A stretch of 64,000 nucleotides of DNA, from positions 58,787-122,786 of the forward strand of contig DATMRF010000131.1 of assembly GCA_035566435.1 (NCBI GenBank). Reading direction: 5' to 3'. The notes under the pieces were generated by a model, which saw only the letters and a program-made list of their open reading frames with translations, did not search any database and was not told where the DNA came from. Shown here piece by piece: positions 1 through 8,177 of this stretch. Position numbers and translations under genes: made by a program. This stretch comes from DATMRF01 sp035566435 (GTDB lineage Bacteria; Verrucomicrobiota; Verrucomicrobiia; Limisphaerales; UBA8199). The number at the start of each line of letters is the position of its first letter. Within the stretch, counting starts at the first letter, position 1.

Positions 1-537
1 GCGCACGTGAGCAAACAATTGGGCGACCGCGTTCGCCTGATCATCGATGGCGGCCAATCGCAAGTCGGCATTGAATCGACAGTGCTCGATGTTTCCGTGG
101 TGCCGCCGCGGCTCTTGCGGCCAGGCATGATCCACGAGCAGGCCCTCGTGGCGGTCACGGGCGAATTGGCGGTGGGTCAGCGGGCTACAGGCGCCGTGTT
201 GAAAAGCCCGGGGCTGCTCCGGAAACATTACTCGCCTCGAGCCAGGCTGGTGATCTGGTCATGGCGGGACGAACCCGAGTTGCGCCGGCGCAGTGCCGAG
301 TGCGGGGTGCGGGATGGACGCATTCACATCATTGCCCATACCCGGGTGCCTGCGGGGGAAGGTTTCGGGCGGGTTTCAGTCATTCCGCACGATGCAGAGG
401 CGTTTGCGCGGGCGCTATACGGGGAGCTGCACGAGTGCGATGAAGCCGGTGCGGAGCTGATAGTCGTCGAAGCCTTGCCGGAAACGAATGAATGGCAGGC
501 GATTGCGGATCGTCTGAACAGAGCAGCCGCGGCCTAG
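1..537 (+). CDS. tsaC: Sua5/YrdC-type threonylcarbamoyl-AMP synthase, C-terminal part
   Basis: The reading frame is open at the left edge (A-H-V-S-K-Q...), so the true start lies outside the window. The visible 178 codons cover the end of the YrdC fold, with the VGIESTVLD motif and the following RPGMI, then the linker SPGLLRKHYSPRA and a Sua5-specific C-terminal domain of about 110 residues. Enzymes of this family make threonylcarbamoyl-AMP from threonine, bicarbonate and ATP, the first step of the t6A37 modification of ANN-decoding tRNAs in the cytoplasm. The extra domain identifies the long Sua5 form rather than the short TsaC form. Family assignment is firm; the ATP-binding N-terminal part cannot be checked here. 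Confidence 0.88.
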   Translation, partial: AHVSKQLGDRVRLIIDGGQSQVGIESTVLDVSVVPPRLLRPGMIHEQALVAVTGELAVGQRATGAVLKSPGLLRKHYSPRARLVIWSWRDEPELRRRSAECGVRDGRIHIIAHTRVPAGEGFGRVSVIPHDAEAFARALYGELHECDEAGAELIVVEALPETNEWQAIADRLNRAAAA

Positions 538-540
538 CCC

Positions 541-903
541 GCATACCCGCGAGGCGGGAACGCCGCATGTTGCCGGCTTACGGGGTCCGAATGGTCTCAG
601 CAGGCAATATGCCGACGCTCCGGCATGTCGGCATTCCGCGCTGGAGATGTCATGACGTCAGCAACCGAACCGGGTGGGGCGATAGATCAGATGAAACTTT
701 TCGGCTCGACCCGTGTCTGATCAGGGACGTCCGCGGAGTTCGCCTGCCTGCGGTGCGCGTTCAACCTGGTTTGGCCAGACTGCGGGCGGGCGGCGCCGGC
801 CGGTTGTCCCTCTGGACCACCCCAGAACGGAGCCGCCACGCGTCGTGAGCCAGGCCGCTTGTTTATTTGACGGATTGAAGCAGATAACCCAATCTTCGCG
901 CCC
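541..903. other. Intergenic stretch with a hairpin, no gene seen
   Basis: No convincing coding frame occurs between the Sua5 gene and the TolC-like gene. A perfect 8-bp inverted repeat (ATGCCGAC at 609-616, GTCGGCAT at 627-634) could form a hairpin. The flanking text with cgccgcatgttgccggct resembles cgccggcttgttgccggct at 6780-6798, so part of this stretch is probably a degraded dispersed repeat. No sigma-70 promoter stands out before 904. Confidence 0.5.
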
Positions 904-2394
904 ATGAGACTGTTCAGAATCCTGTCCGCCCTAGTCGGGGCCTCGACCTTGACCCTGGCTCAAACGAACCCTCCGGTGGAGGTCCGCCAATTATCACTGC
1001 AGGACTGCATCGAGCTGGCCCTCAAGCGCAACCTGGACCTCCAGATTGGCCGCTATGGACCAAAGATTTCACTGTTTAATCTCAATGCCGCCTACGGCGC
1101 GTTCGACCCGTCGTTGAATCTTTCCGGCCAGCACCAGCACTCTGAAAGTGGCGACCAACTGCTCGCGGGTGGATTCGTCATCCCGGGCTCGAAGACCGAT
1201 GCTAATTCCTTCAGTAGCAGCGTCGCAGGAACGTCACCTATCGGGACCACCTACACCGTGCAGGGAAACGCATCCGACACCTACGGCAACAGCGGAGCAA
1301 ACCAATTTGAAAACAGCGTCGGGTCGGCTTCATTTCACCTCACGCAGCCGCTGTTGAAGAACTTCTGGATCGACAATAATCGCCTGACGATTCGTGTCGC
1401 GAAGAACCGGCTCAAGTATTCGGGTCTCGTTTTGAAGCTGCAGGTCATGCAAACGATCACCAAGCTGGAGCAGGCTTATTATGACCTCATCTATGACCAG
1501 GAAAATGTCATCGTGCAAAAGAAAGCCGTCGAGCTGGCAGAACGCCTTGTAGCGGAAAACAAAAAACGGCTGGAAGTCGGCGCCCTGGCTCCCCTGGACC
1601 TTCAATCCGCAGAAGCTCAAGCTGCTTCCACCCGGGCCCAGGTCATCCTCGCCCAGAGTCAGCTCGGCACTCAGGAGCGAGTCGTTAAGCAATTAATTAC
1701 TGACCAATTCAGAGAATGGGCCGACGTCCCGCTCGAGCCGACTGGCAAACTCAAGGCCACGCCTCCCGTAGTGAATCGGCAGGACAGTTGGGGCAAGGGG
1801 CTTACGGAGCGGCCGGAACTGCTGCAGGCCAGGTTGGACGTCGAGAAACAGGGCATCCAGCTCAAGTACGACAAGAACCAGCTTTACCCCGAGCTGGACG
1901 GTTTCTTCACCTATGGCTACAACGGCACCGGTCGGGAGTTCAGCGATGCGCTCAATGATGTCCAGCAAGCGGACAAGAGATTTTACACTTATGGCGGCCA
2001 GATCACCATTCCGCTCGCCAACATCCGGGCCCGCAACTCTTACCGCGCCGACAGGGCTTCCATGGAGCAGCTCGTCCTGACCCTCAAGCAACTGGAGCAG
2101 AACATTATGATCGCGATCGACAACGATATCGGCACGATTCTGGCGAACTTCGACCAGGTCCAGGCCACCCGCACCGCCCGCGAATACGAAGAGTCCGCGC
2201 TCGAAGCCGAACAGAAGAAGCTCGAAAGCGGCAAGAGCACCACCTATACCGTTTTGCAGGTGCAGCGCGACCTGACCACCGCCCGGGGCAATGAAATCCA
2301 GGCCCTCGATAATTATCTCAAGAGCCTTTCCCAGCTCAGCATAGACGAAGGTTCCACTCTCAACCGCCTCGACATCAACTTCGAGGCGAATTGA
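904..2394 (+). CDS. TolC-family outer membrane efflux channel
   Basis: A 496-residue protein with a signal peptide (about residues 1-20, ending near LTLAQT), then two outer-membrane-efflux repeats: the first begins at the typical motif SLQDCIELALKRNLDLQI (about residues 30-48), the second near RPELLQARLDVEKQGIQL. Long coiled-coil stretches rich in Q, E, K and A (residues about 180-260 and 390-470) match the periplasmic alpha-barrel helices of TolC-like trimers. It should form the outer-membrane exit duct of an RND, ABC or MFS export pump. No inner-membrane pump or adaptor gene lies beside it, so its partners are elsewhere and the substrate is unknown. Length is normal for the family. Confidence 0.9.
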   Translation: MRLFRILSALVGASTLTLAQTNPPVEVRQLSLQDCIELALKRNLDLQIGRYGPKISLFNLNAAYGAFDPSLNLSGQHQHSESGDQLLAGGFVIPGSKTDANSFSSSVAGTSPIGTTYTVQGNASDTYGNSGANQFENSVGSASFHLTQPLLKNFWIDNNRLTIRVAKNRLKYSGLVLKLQVMQTITKLEQAYYDLIYDQENVIVQKKAVELAERLVAENKKRLEVGALAPLDLQSAEAQAASTRAQVILAQSQLGTQERVVKQLITDQFREWADVPLEPTGKLKATPPVVNRQDSWGKGLTERPELLQARLDVEKQGIQLKYDKNQLYPELDGFFTYGYNGTGREFSDALNDVQQADKRFYTYGGQITIPLANIRARNSYRADRASMEQLVLTLKQLEQNIMIAIDNDIGTILANFDQVQATRTAREYEESALEAEQKKLESGKSTTYTVLQVQRDLTTARGNEIQALDNYLKSLSQLSIDEGSTLNRLDINFEAN

Positions 2395-2406
2395 ACCGTT
2401 GAAAAG

Positions 2407-2505
2407 ATGGCTGCCGGCCAGCCGGATATCGCTCACCGCACCGCGGTCTTGCTGGAAGCCTTTAAGGCCGGCAAGGCCTTCCACCCCGAAACCAGCGCGT
2501 GGTGA
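2407..2505 (+). CDS. Possible 32-residue small protein
   Basis: A short frame starts with ATG 12 bases after the TolC-like stop, behind the purine-rich sequence gaaaag, and encodes MAAGQPDIAHRTAVLLEAFK followed by AGKAFHPETSAW and a TGA. Third positions are mostly G or C, as in neighbouring real genes, and the peptide would form an amphipathic helix. There is no domain and no homology I can name. It could be a chance frame in a GC-rich genome; the call rests only on codon pattern and position. Confidence 0.25.
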   Translation: MAAGQPDIAHRTAVLLEAFKAGKAFHPETSAW

Positions 2506-2518
2506 TAGAAAACCACGG

Positions 2519-2998
2519 TCAACACTTTACATAATACACCCACAACGCCGCGACTTCCCTGGCCATGTTGAAGGGGAGCTGCCGCAGGACATAGCTTTCC
2601 CGTGCGGGCACCGTATAGACCTCGATCCCGGCGCGCTGGAACGCGAGTTTGATGCGCGGCAAATGAAAAAAATGGCTCACCACCAGCACCCGCGAACTAC
2701 CAGTCTCCCGCAGCAGCCTTTTTGTGTTCCGCACCGTTGCTTGTGTGCTCAGTCCTTCGCGATCGGTCAGGATATCTTCCGGCCGAACGCCCAGGCCAAT
2801 CGCCATCCGCCGCATGGATTCGGTTTCATGGATCGCGCCATCCCCGGGCCCGCCGGAAAAGATCAGCTTTCGAGTCAATCCCTGGCGGTAAAGCTCGCAG
2901 GCAGTCCTCACCCGGTCGGCGAGGGCGACGGAAGGGTGGCCGTCTGCGTAAACTCGCGCGCCGAAAACGATCTCACGAGGACTGGGGTCAAATGGGTT
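2519..2998 (-). pseudogene. 5'-truncated YdcF/SanA-type DUF218 protein
   Basis: The frame reads clear DUF218 text: NPFDPSPREIVFGARVYADG, then LADRVRTACELYRQG, the glycine-rich LIFSGG motif, the E-x-x-x-M-x-x-x-A-x-x-L-G-V segment, and SRVLVVSHFFHLPRIKLAF before a normal C-terminus. The first start codon in this frame is a GTG at 2911, which falls after the VFGARVYADG core strand. Similarity continues upstream to about 2998, but no ATG, GTG or TTG precedes it, and the usual N-terminal membrane anchor is absent. I infer that the 5' end was lost by deletion or frameshift. Intact relatives are membrane-anchored envelope proteins of poorly defined function. If the GTG is used, a 130-residue protein without its first strand would result. 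Confidence 0.65.
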
Positions 2999-3161
2999 CC
3001 GCCCGCAAAGGTCTGAGCTGCGACTTCCCCGAAAAATGGATGAGCTCCGACGGGTTGACGCTCTGGTGCGCCTTCAGCGTGTACGGCGACGGCGCCAAAC
3101 AAGGCGTCCAGGCTCACGTTCGGTTTAACCTCGTGGAAGCAATGGTGGACCTCAGCTGAGC

Positions 3162-3200
3162 TTGCGTGGTCTTCACGCAACGTGCGTGGAAATCACGCAC
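3162..3200. repeat. Two consecutive short hairpins
   Basis: TTGCGTG (3162-3168) pairs with CACGCAA (3174-3180), and directly afterwards GTGCGTG (3182-3188) pairs with CACGCAC (3194-3200). Both share a TGCGTG/CACGCA core with a 5-base loop. The pair lies between the DUF218 remnant and the nuclease-like gene. It may be a degenerate palindromic repeat; no T-run follows, so it is not a classical terminator. Confidence 0.55.
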
Positions 3201-3352
3201 TCCTACGGCCGCTTCGCGCGGTTTCCTCAGGCATTCTCATCGCTTTACTTTGGGCATAAGTACTGCTTCCCTGGATAGCTGGATGAGTAGAGCATACCGG
3301 CAGAGTCGATTTGACCATCACAGGTTGAGGACGGAGATTCGCTCGGAGGCCT

Positions 3353-3958
3353 ATGTTTAGGCGAATGCGCAAGGTACTCATTGGGCTGCTTTTGCTCGGG
3401 GCGGCTGGCACGTGCTATTATTTCCTGCATAACCCCACTTACCGGCGCGGGCTCGTGCAAACCGCCGAGGAGGTCAAGGAAGACCTCGGTCCCGAAAAAA
3501 AATCCGTTTGGAACGGGACCGCCGTCGTGACGGATGCGCTCGAGGGCGACCTGCTCACGGTCAAAACCGAGCAATTCCCAAAAGTAACCGTGCATTTGGC
3601 CGGTATTGACGCCCCGGTCCTGCCCGCTGACCGTCCGGCCAAAGCGCAGCCCCTGGCGGAGGAAAGCCGGCAATACCTCGCGCAGTTGGCCAAGGACAAA
3701 GCGGTCGATATGGCCATCGTGGGAACAGATATCCAAAAACGGCCGCTCGTTCTTATCACTCTGGACGGCTCACTGCTCAACGCGAAAATGGTTGAAGCCG
3801 GGCTCGCAGAGATGTTCACCGAGACCGCGACCAACATTCCCGCGAAGCCGAAACATGCGATCGCCAATGCCGAGACAAACGCGCGCCAGCATCACCTCGG
3901 TATCTGGGGGTTGACGAATTACGTGCGGCCGAGTGAATACCGGATTCGCTACCGATAG
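3353..3958 (+). CDS. Membrane-anchored SNase/TNase-like domain protein, probably inactive
   Basis: A 201-residue protein. Residues about 7-25 form a membrane anchor or uncleaved signal (VLIGLLLLGAAGTCYYFL), followed by a staphylococcal-nuclease-like (OB-fold) domain from about residue 55. Recognisable parts are LAGIDAP, the helix with QPLAEESRQYL, LDGSLLNAKMVEAGLAEM and the end NARQHHLGIWG. Of the family's catalytic residues, the first Arg (normally R-L-A-G-I-D) is His and the Glu after DAP is Val; the second Arg survives in QKRPL and the metal-binding Asp residues appear present. I therefore expect loss of nuclease activity and a possible binding role, as in Tudor-SN domains. The ATG at 3353 is used; a second in-frame ATG follows at 3365. 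Confidence 0.75.
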   Translation: MFRRMRKVLIGLLLLGAAGTCYYFLHNPTYRRGLVQTAEEVKEDLGPEKKSVWNGTAVVTDALEGDLLTVKTEQFPKVTVHLAGIDAPVLPADRPAKAQPLAEESRQYLAQLAKDKAVDMAIVGTDIQKRPLVLITLDGSLLNAKMVEAGLAEMFTETATNIPAKPKHAIANAETNARQHHLGIWGLTNYVRPSEYRIRYR

Positions 3959-4002
3959 ATTTTTCTCATGTGAACTGCTTCAACGCTTTGAACTAACTGT
4001 CC

Positions 4003-5121
4003 ATGGAACACGTTAAACCGGGCTCAAAGCTTAACGAAATCCTCCAGTGGGTGCGGGAGCTCGGCGCCTCGGACTTGCACCTCCAGGAAGGCAAACCGGC
4101 CCGCTATCGTGTCGAAGGCCGGCTCAGCGTCGTCCCCGCCGAAACCGTGCCGCCCATGAACCGCGAGCGGCTTATGGCGCTGCTTGGGGAAAGCCTTTCC
4201 GACGCCGTCATCGCGGACATCGTTCGAAAAGCCGAAGTGGATCTGAGTCTCCAAATGGGAGTGACCCGCTGGCGCGCGAACTTTAGCAAGCAGCAAGGGC
4301 GCCAGTCCTGCTCGTTTCGCGTCGTCCCCAAACACGGCTTGCGCCTGAACGACCTGCGGCTGCCGGTGACGCTGAGAGATGTGCTGAGATTGCCGCGCGG
4401 CCTGGTCCTTTTGACGGGTCCGACCGGCCAGGGCAAGAGCACCACCGTGCGCGCCTTGCTGCAGGAGATCAATGCCACCCAGGCCAAACGGATTATCACC
4501 ATCGAGGACCCCATTGAATTCCTGTTCGATGACGAGCTCTCCCAGTTCGAGCAGCGCGAGGTGGGCATCGATACCGCCAGCTTCGCCGACGGCATCCGCA
4601 ACGCGATGCGCCAGGATCCCAATGTCATCTTTGTGGGCGAGATCCGTGACCGCGAGAGCATCTTCGCCGCGATGCAGGCCGCTGAGACCGGACACCTGGT
4701 GTTTACGACCCTGCACGCCGATTCCGTCGCTCAAGCGGTTGGCCGCATTCGCGAATACTATCCGGCAACCGAGCAGGACAACATCAGCTCCCTGCTCGCT
4801 CGAAACATCAACATGATCGTCTGCCAGCGCCTCGTCCCCGATGCTCAGGACAAGTTGCTCCCCTGCCTGGAGATCCTTAAACGCGACCCGACCATCCAGG
4901 ATGCCATCGTCAAGAACGAGTTGAACCGGCTGACGGAAATCCTCGAAATCTGCAACCATCAGGGGATGCATTCTTTCGACCAATACCTGATCGAGCTGAT
5001 GGCGGCCGGCGTGGTGACTAAAGCCACCGCCAAGGCTTACGCCGTCAACCAGCACCGCCTCGAGATGCTGATCGCCGGGTATCAATCCAGCCAGGGCATC
5101 CTGCTGCCGGAACGGCGCTAA
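4003..5121 (+). CDS. pilT: PilT/PilU-like type IV pilus retraction ATPase
   Basis: A 372-residue hexameric secretion ATPase of the PilT class. The N-terminal PAS-like domain contains GASDLHLQEGKPARYRV (about residues 22-38). The RecA-like domain has Walker A GPTGQGKST (about 145), the Asp box IITIEDPIEF, Walker B with VIFVGEIRDRES and the His box HLVFTTLHADS. PilT normally carries a C-terminal AIRNLIREGK motif; here the equivalent reads AIVKNELNRLTEILE, which is closer to accessory PilU-like retraction ATPases. It would act at the inner membrane to depolymerise pili and drive twitching. No pilin or PilC gene is adjacent; the assembly-type ATPase and secretin lie at 53-60 kb on the other strand. 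The membrane-protein gene downstream starts 13 bases after this stop. Confidence 0.9.
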   Translation: MEHVKPGSKLNEILQWVRELGASDLHLQEGKPARYRVEGRLSVVPAETVPPMNRERLMALLGESLSDAVIADIVRKAEVDLSLQMGVTRWRANFSKQQGRQSCSFRVVPKHGLRLNDLRLPVTLRDVLRLPRGLVLLTGPTGQGKSTTVRALLQEINATQAKRIITIEDPIEFLFDDELSQFEQREVGIDTASFADGIRNAMRQDPNVIFVGEIRDRESIFAAMQAAETGHLVFTTLHADSVAQAVGRIREYYPATEQDNISSLLARNINMIVCQRLVPDAQDKLLPCLEILKRDPTIQDAIVKNELNRLTEILEICNHQGMHSFDQYLIELMAAGVVTKATAKAYAVNQHRLEMLIAGYQSSQGILLPERR

Positions 5122-5134
5122 CCCTCTCGCTCCT

Positions 5135-5758
5135 ATGATGCTCATCTTAGTCCGCCTCCCCCTGACGCTCCTCTACATCTACCTGGTGTATAAAGCGACC
5201 GTGAGCGACGCCGCGTATTCGGGAAGCCAGATGATCGGGCTCGTGCTCTTCATCTTGCTCGGGGCGATTGTCATGGGCGCTCTCTGGGCACCGGTCATCG
5301 GCGCGAAGCTCAGTGATCCGCTCACTTCCGCTATCACGCAGGAAACCTCGTTGCCCCCTGACCCCAACCGGCTCGTGGGCCGGATCCGCTGGCTTCAAGG
5401 CCGCGGCCATCATCGTTTGGCCTTGCTGCTGGTTTTTGCCGAGGGGATGCGGCACCCCGACCTGCCCCAGGCCGCCATCCTCGGCTTGCGCAGCGTTCGT
5501 CCGGGTTCGCTGCTGGAAAAGTGGTTCGCCAAGGAAGTTTACCATTTCAACAACGTCCAGAATTGCCTCCAAGCCTATACCATCCTCAAGGAACGCCATG
5601 GAATCATCCTGCCGCTTCACCGCCAGCCAGAGGTCAATCTCGCCATCGTCAGCCTGGACCGGAAACCGCCACCCGAACCTGCCAAACTCCAGCTCACGCC
5701 TGCCGAGGCCCCGGCTCAGCCCGCGCGCAATCCACAGATCAAGCTGTTCGAGAAATAG
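5135..5758 (+). CDS. Unrecognised membrane protein following pilT
   Basis: A 207-residue protein with two hydrophobic segments near the N-terminus (LVRLPLTLLYIYLVYKATV and MIGLVLFILLGAIVMGALWA). A soluble region follows with helical text suggestive of TPR-like repeats (residues about 75-150), then a proline- and alanine-rich tail (PAEAPAQPARNP). I do not recognise the family. The 13-bp spacing after the pilT-like gene suggests co-transcription and perhaps a membrane or regulatory partner for that ATPase; this is inference from position. Start is the first of two consecutive ATGs; the second gives the same protein minus one residue. Confidence 0.75.
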   Translation: MMLILVRLPLTLLYIYLVYKATVSDAAYSGSQMIGLVLFILLGAIVMGALWAPVIGAKLSDPLTSAITQETSLPPDPNRLVGRIRWLQGRGHHRLALLLVFAEGMRHPDLPQAAILGLRSVRPGSLLEKWFAKEVYHFNNVQNCLQAYTILKERHGIILPLHRQPEVNLAIVSLDRKPPPEPAKLQLTPAEAPAQPARNPQIKLFEK

Positions 5759-5835
5759 GCGGTCGGGGAGACCCTGCAAAGATGCCCGGCTTTCGATTTG
5801 AAAACACCTCCGCCCGGGACTAACGTGACAGCATC

Positions 5836-6722
5836 ATGGCCCTGGCGGACCGTTTTTATATGCGCGATGCGTATCACGCTCCGCGCATGACCACGTGGCT
5901 GATTATTTTCCTGATCGCCGCGTTCGTCATTCAGAGCCTGCTGCTCTTTTACGGCGGTTTCGATGTGAGCGAGAATTTGGCCCTCTCGGTGGACGGCCTG
6001 CGGCACGGCAAAGTCTGGCAGCTCCTCACGTTCCAACTTCTGCACTCCTGCCCCTGGCCGTGGCATGTGCTCTTCAATTGCCTCGGCCTTTATTTCTTCG
6101 GCCGCCCCGTCGAAACCATCGTCGGCGAAAGGAAGTTCCTGGCCTTGTATCTCCTTTCGGGCGTCGCGGGCGGCCTCTTGCAGGTGCTCGTGACGGCGGT
6201 CTTGCCGCGTCACGCGGATATTCCCGTGGTCGGCGCTTCGGCGGGCGTCTGCGGCATGATCGCTATCTTTTGCTCGATCAACCCGATGGAGGAGCTGACG
6301 ACTTGGATTTATTTCCTGCCGATCACGATCCGGGCGCGATACTTCCTGATGTTCCTGGCTGGGTTCTCGGTGTTCGGAACACTCGTCCCCTTCAGCGGTA
6401 TCGCCCATGGCGCCCATTTGGGAGGCATCTTGGTGGGCCTGGCCTACGTGCGGTACGGGCGCCGCTTTTCGGAAGACCTCCCCAGTTGGGTCCCCTGGCC
6501 GCTGCGTCGGCGAGAGTGCGCCGCCTCGCCTGGCAGCCTCGCGAAACACACGCGCTGGCGCCGGCCCCCTCTCGAGCAGCCGGGTGCCGCGGCCTTTATC
6601 AGCAGGAAGTGGACCCAATCCTGGACAAAATATCGGCCCAGGGCCTCGACAGCTTGACCGCCAAGGAACGCAAGATCCTCGAAGCCGCCCGCCAGCGCAT
6701 GGAATCCCGCAAACCGCGGTGA
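5836..6722 (+). CDS. Rhomboid-family intramembrane serine protease with a probable 1-base frameshift
   Basis: The frame from 5836 shows a six-helix rhomboid core: the L1-loop region with H-G-K-V-W-Q-L-L-T-F-Q-L-L-H, FGRPVETIVGERKFL, the catalytic serine motif GASAGVCGM, and the catalytic histidine in AHGAHLGG. That frame ends at 6657 in a nonsense tail. The normal family C-terminus (QQEVDPILDKISAQG, then LDSLTAKERKILEAARQ) continues in another frame to a stop at 6722. Adding one C after position 6603 would turn agcagg into agc-cag-g and give FISQEVDPILDKI in a continuous frame of about 295 residues. The active site precedes the lesion, so activity may remain. It is either a sequencing error or a genuine truncation of the cytoplasmic tail. 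Confidence 0.8.
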
Positions 6723-6740
6723 CCTCCCGGAAAACCCGGG

Positions 6741-6815
6741 AACGCCTGGCACCTCCAGGCGCTTACCGAAGGCTGGAGCGCCGGCTTGTTGCCGGCTGAC
6801 ACGGTCCGAGCACTC
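6741..6815. repeat. Degenerate dispersed repeat after the rhomboid gene
   Basis: The sequence ggaacgcctggcac at 6741 recurs at 63582, also just after a gene. Shortly downstream, cgccggcttgttgccggct (about 6780-6798) is a near-palindrome resembling text around 563-577. These matches suggest remnants of dispersed repeats; I cannot define their boundaries by eye. Confidence 0.35.
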
Positions 6816-6865
6816 CTCTCTCCTCCTCGGTAGGGAAAGGCAACGCGAGAGGCGGCCGTCTGCTG

Positions 6866-7093
6866 TCACCCGCTCCGCGCCTGCCAGATAACCCCCGTTG
6901 CGATACCAGCGAGCATCACCGGCGCCGACAGGCCGATTCGGGCGCCACTGTTCGAGACGCACCAATCAATGAGAGCAACAACCGCAAAAGACCCCAGCAA
7001 CGGCAGATAGAAACGCCAGTCCACTCCGAGGTCGAATACGCTGCACAGGATATCGAGGACAATATCCATGACGAAATCGAGCAGCTCCAACAC
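6866..7093 (-). CDS. Small putative membrane protein
   Basis: A 75-residue frame starting with GTG, with hydrophobic stretches LLDFVMDIVLDILCSVFDLG, FYLPLLGSFAVVALIDWCV and IGLSAPVMLAGIATGVIW. Three membrane-compatible segments in so short a frame argue for a real small integral membrane protein. There is no recognised domain and no clear Shine-Dalgarno sequence. It stands alone on the minus strand between two repeat-rich stretches. The alternative is a chance frame. Confidence 0.5.
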   Translation of the reverse strand: MLELLDFVMDIVLDILCSVFDLGVDWRFYLPLLGSFAVVALIDWCVSNSGARIGLSAPVMLAGIATGVIWQARSG

Positions 7094-7164
7094 GAAGAAT
7101 ACTTACGCGGCCCGGTGGATGGACTGCAATTACAAGGTGTCATGGCGTTTGGAACGGCTCCAGC

Positions 7165-7300
7165 AAATCGGCGGGCTAAAAGCCCGATATGTTAAAGCCT
7201 GGGCTGGAGCGTAGCGCAGGCCCAGGGAACGGAACACCCAAACAATTCCCCAGGCCTGTAAGGCCAGCATTGGGGAAAAACGGCGGCAGGCCGATCGAGG
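7165..7300. repeat. Palindromic dispersed repeat block
   Basis: CGGGCT-AAA-AGCCCG (7172-7186) is a perfect short hairpin. It is followed by CCTGGGC...GCCCAGG arms (about 7199-7227) around ggagcgtagcgc. Composition and pattern (aaagcctgggctggagcgtagcgc, then gcctgtaaggccagcattggg) match the style of intergenic repeats common in Verrucomicrobiota and Planctomycetota genomes. No second full copy lies in this window. Confidence 0.45.
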
Positions 7301-7348
7301 TCGCTATTAAGCCCAACTTGCCCATCGTTCCCCACCAGCGTCGGTCTA

Positions 7349-7681
7349 TTATCGCCGCTGTGGAGTATGCCTCAGAAGCAAGTTGAATCTGTTGCTCTCC
7401 GCGAATAGCGAATCCGCGGCCTCGCGCTCCCGAATAGCGCCGAGGGTTGTGATGTGGGAACTCCTGCACTGGTGGCAAGACGCTTCCTGCCGCGACAGTT
7501 CAGTCCCACAATGTTCGCAAAAAGGTCTGGCGTTATCCCTCGCAATCGATTCCTGCGCGACACGTTCTGCCTGATCTGCCGCCGCCTGTTTCTGGCAAGC
7601 GCGTCTTTGGCTCAGGTATAAAGCGTTCTTAGTGATTGCGCCCATGGCGAGAGCTGCGAGGGTTACCATTTGTGGTTTCAT
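7349..7681 (-). CDS. Zinc-ribbon protein with an N-terminal hydrophobic segment
   Basis: From the ATG at 7681 the protein is about 110 residues: MKPQMVTLAALAMGAITKNA (weak membrane segment), an alanine/glutamine-rich coiled region with RACQKQAAADQAERVAQES, then a zinc ribbon C-E-H-C...C-H-Q-C (CEHCGTELSRQEASCHQC). The zinc-binding Cys pairs are intact. The frame is open further upstream to 7753, but that part has no protein character and the internal Met is a better start. Function is unknown; such ribbons often mediate protein contacts. Confidence 0.6.
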   Translation of the reverse strand: MKPQMVTLAALAMGAITKNALYLSQRRACQKQAAADQAERVAQESIARDNARPFCEHCGTELSRQEASCHQCRSSHITTLGAIREREAADSLFAESNRFNLLLRHTPQRR

Positions 7682-8177
7682 GGAATGTTCATGACTCGCG
7701 TAGGCATATTTGCAGTATCTATCACATTTTTTGCGCCGGTTCCCCTTGAACATCCCGGCTCAAGCAGGCGTGTCCACATACAGGACTGTTGGCGCACGTT
7801 TACGGTCATTTCACTGGTTCTATCACCTTTGCTAAGGCGCGACACCCTCCACATGAGCATAAGCCCTGCCAGAGCGACCGCCATCGTTCCGTGTCGAGCC
7901 ATTTCAAGAGGCGCGGCACTCGGACATGCCGGGAGACCGCCTCATTGGCTCAACAACTAAGGAAAAGAACCCGGCGGGTAGGTGTTGGCAAAAAATGGGG
8001 ACCTTATGCCAAGCGCGGCATAGCCCCATGGCGGGGCAAAAGACAAAAGTGGAGCCAGAACGCGGAGCGATGGTCGCTCGACATTCGCGCCAGATAGCGC
8101 CGCGAGGCGAGAAGATTGGAATGGCGTTAGCCTGGAATACTAATGCGCCGGGGATTGGCTTGAGTTTTTCCCGGATA
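7682..8177. other. About 500 bases with no gene I can support
   Basis: Both strands have only short frames with no motif. A minus frame at 7678-7902 encodes one hydrophobic stretch but overlaps the zinc-ribbon gene and has mixed codon use, so I leave it out. The plus frame running into the next gene from 7926 lacks protein character before about 8150. Confidence 0.4.

Noticed and set aside
1693..2484. 263-codon minus-strand frame opposite the TolC-like gene
   Set aside because: Shadow of the coiled-coil-rich TolC-like sequence; no family motif and no start context.
4024..5145. 373-codon minus-strand frame opposite pilT
   Set aside because: It is the mirror of a highly conserved ATPase gene; the product is low-complexity and without motifs. 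GC-rich genes often leave long antisense frames.
7678..7902. Minus-strand 74-codon frame with one hydrophobic stretch
   Set aside because: Overlaps the better-supported zinc-ribbon gene, and the C-terminal half has no protein character.
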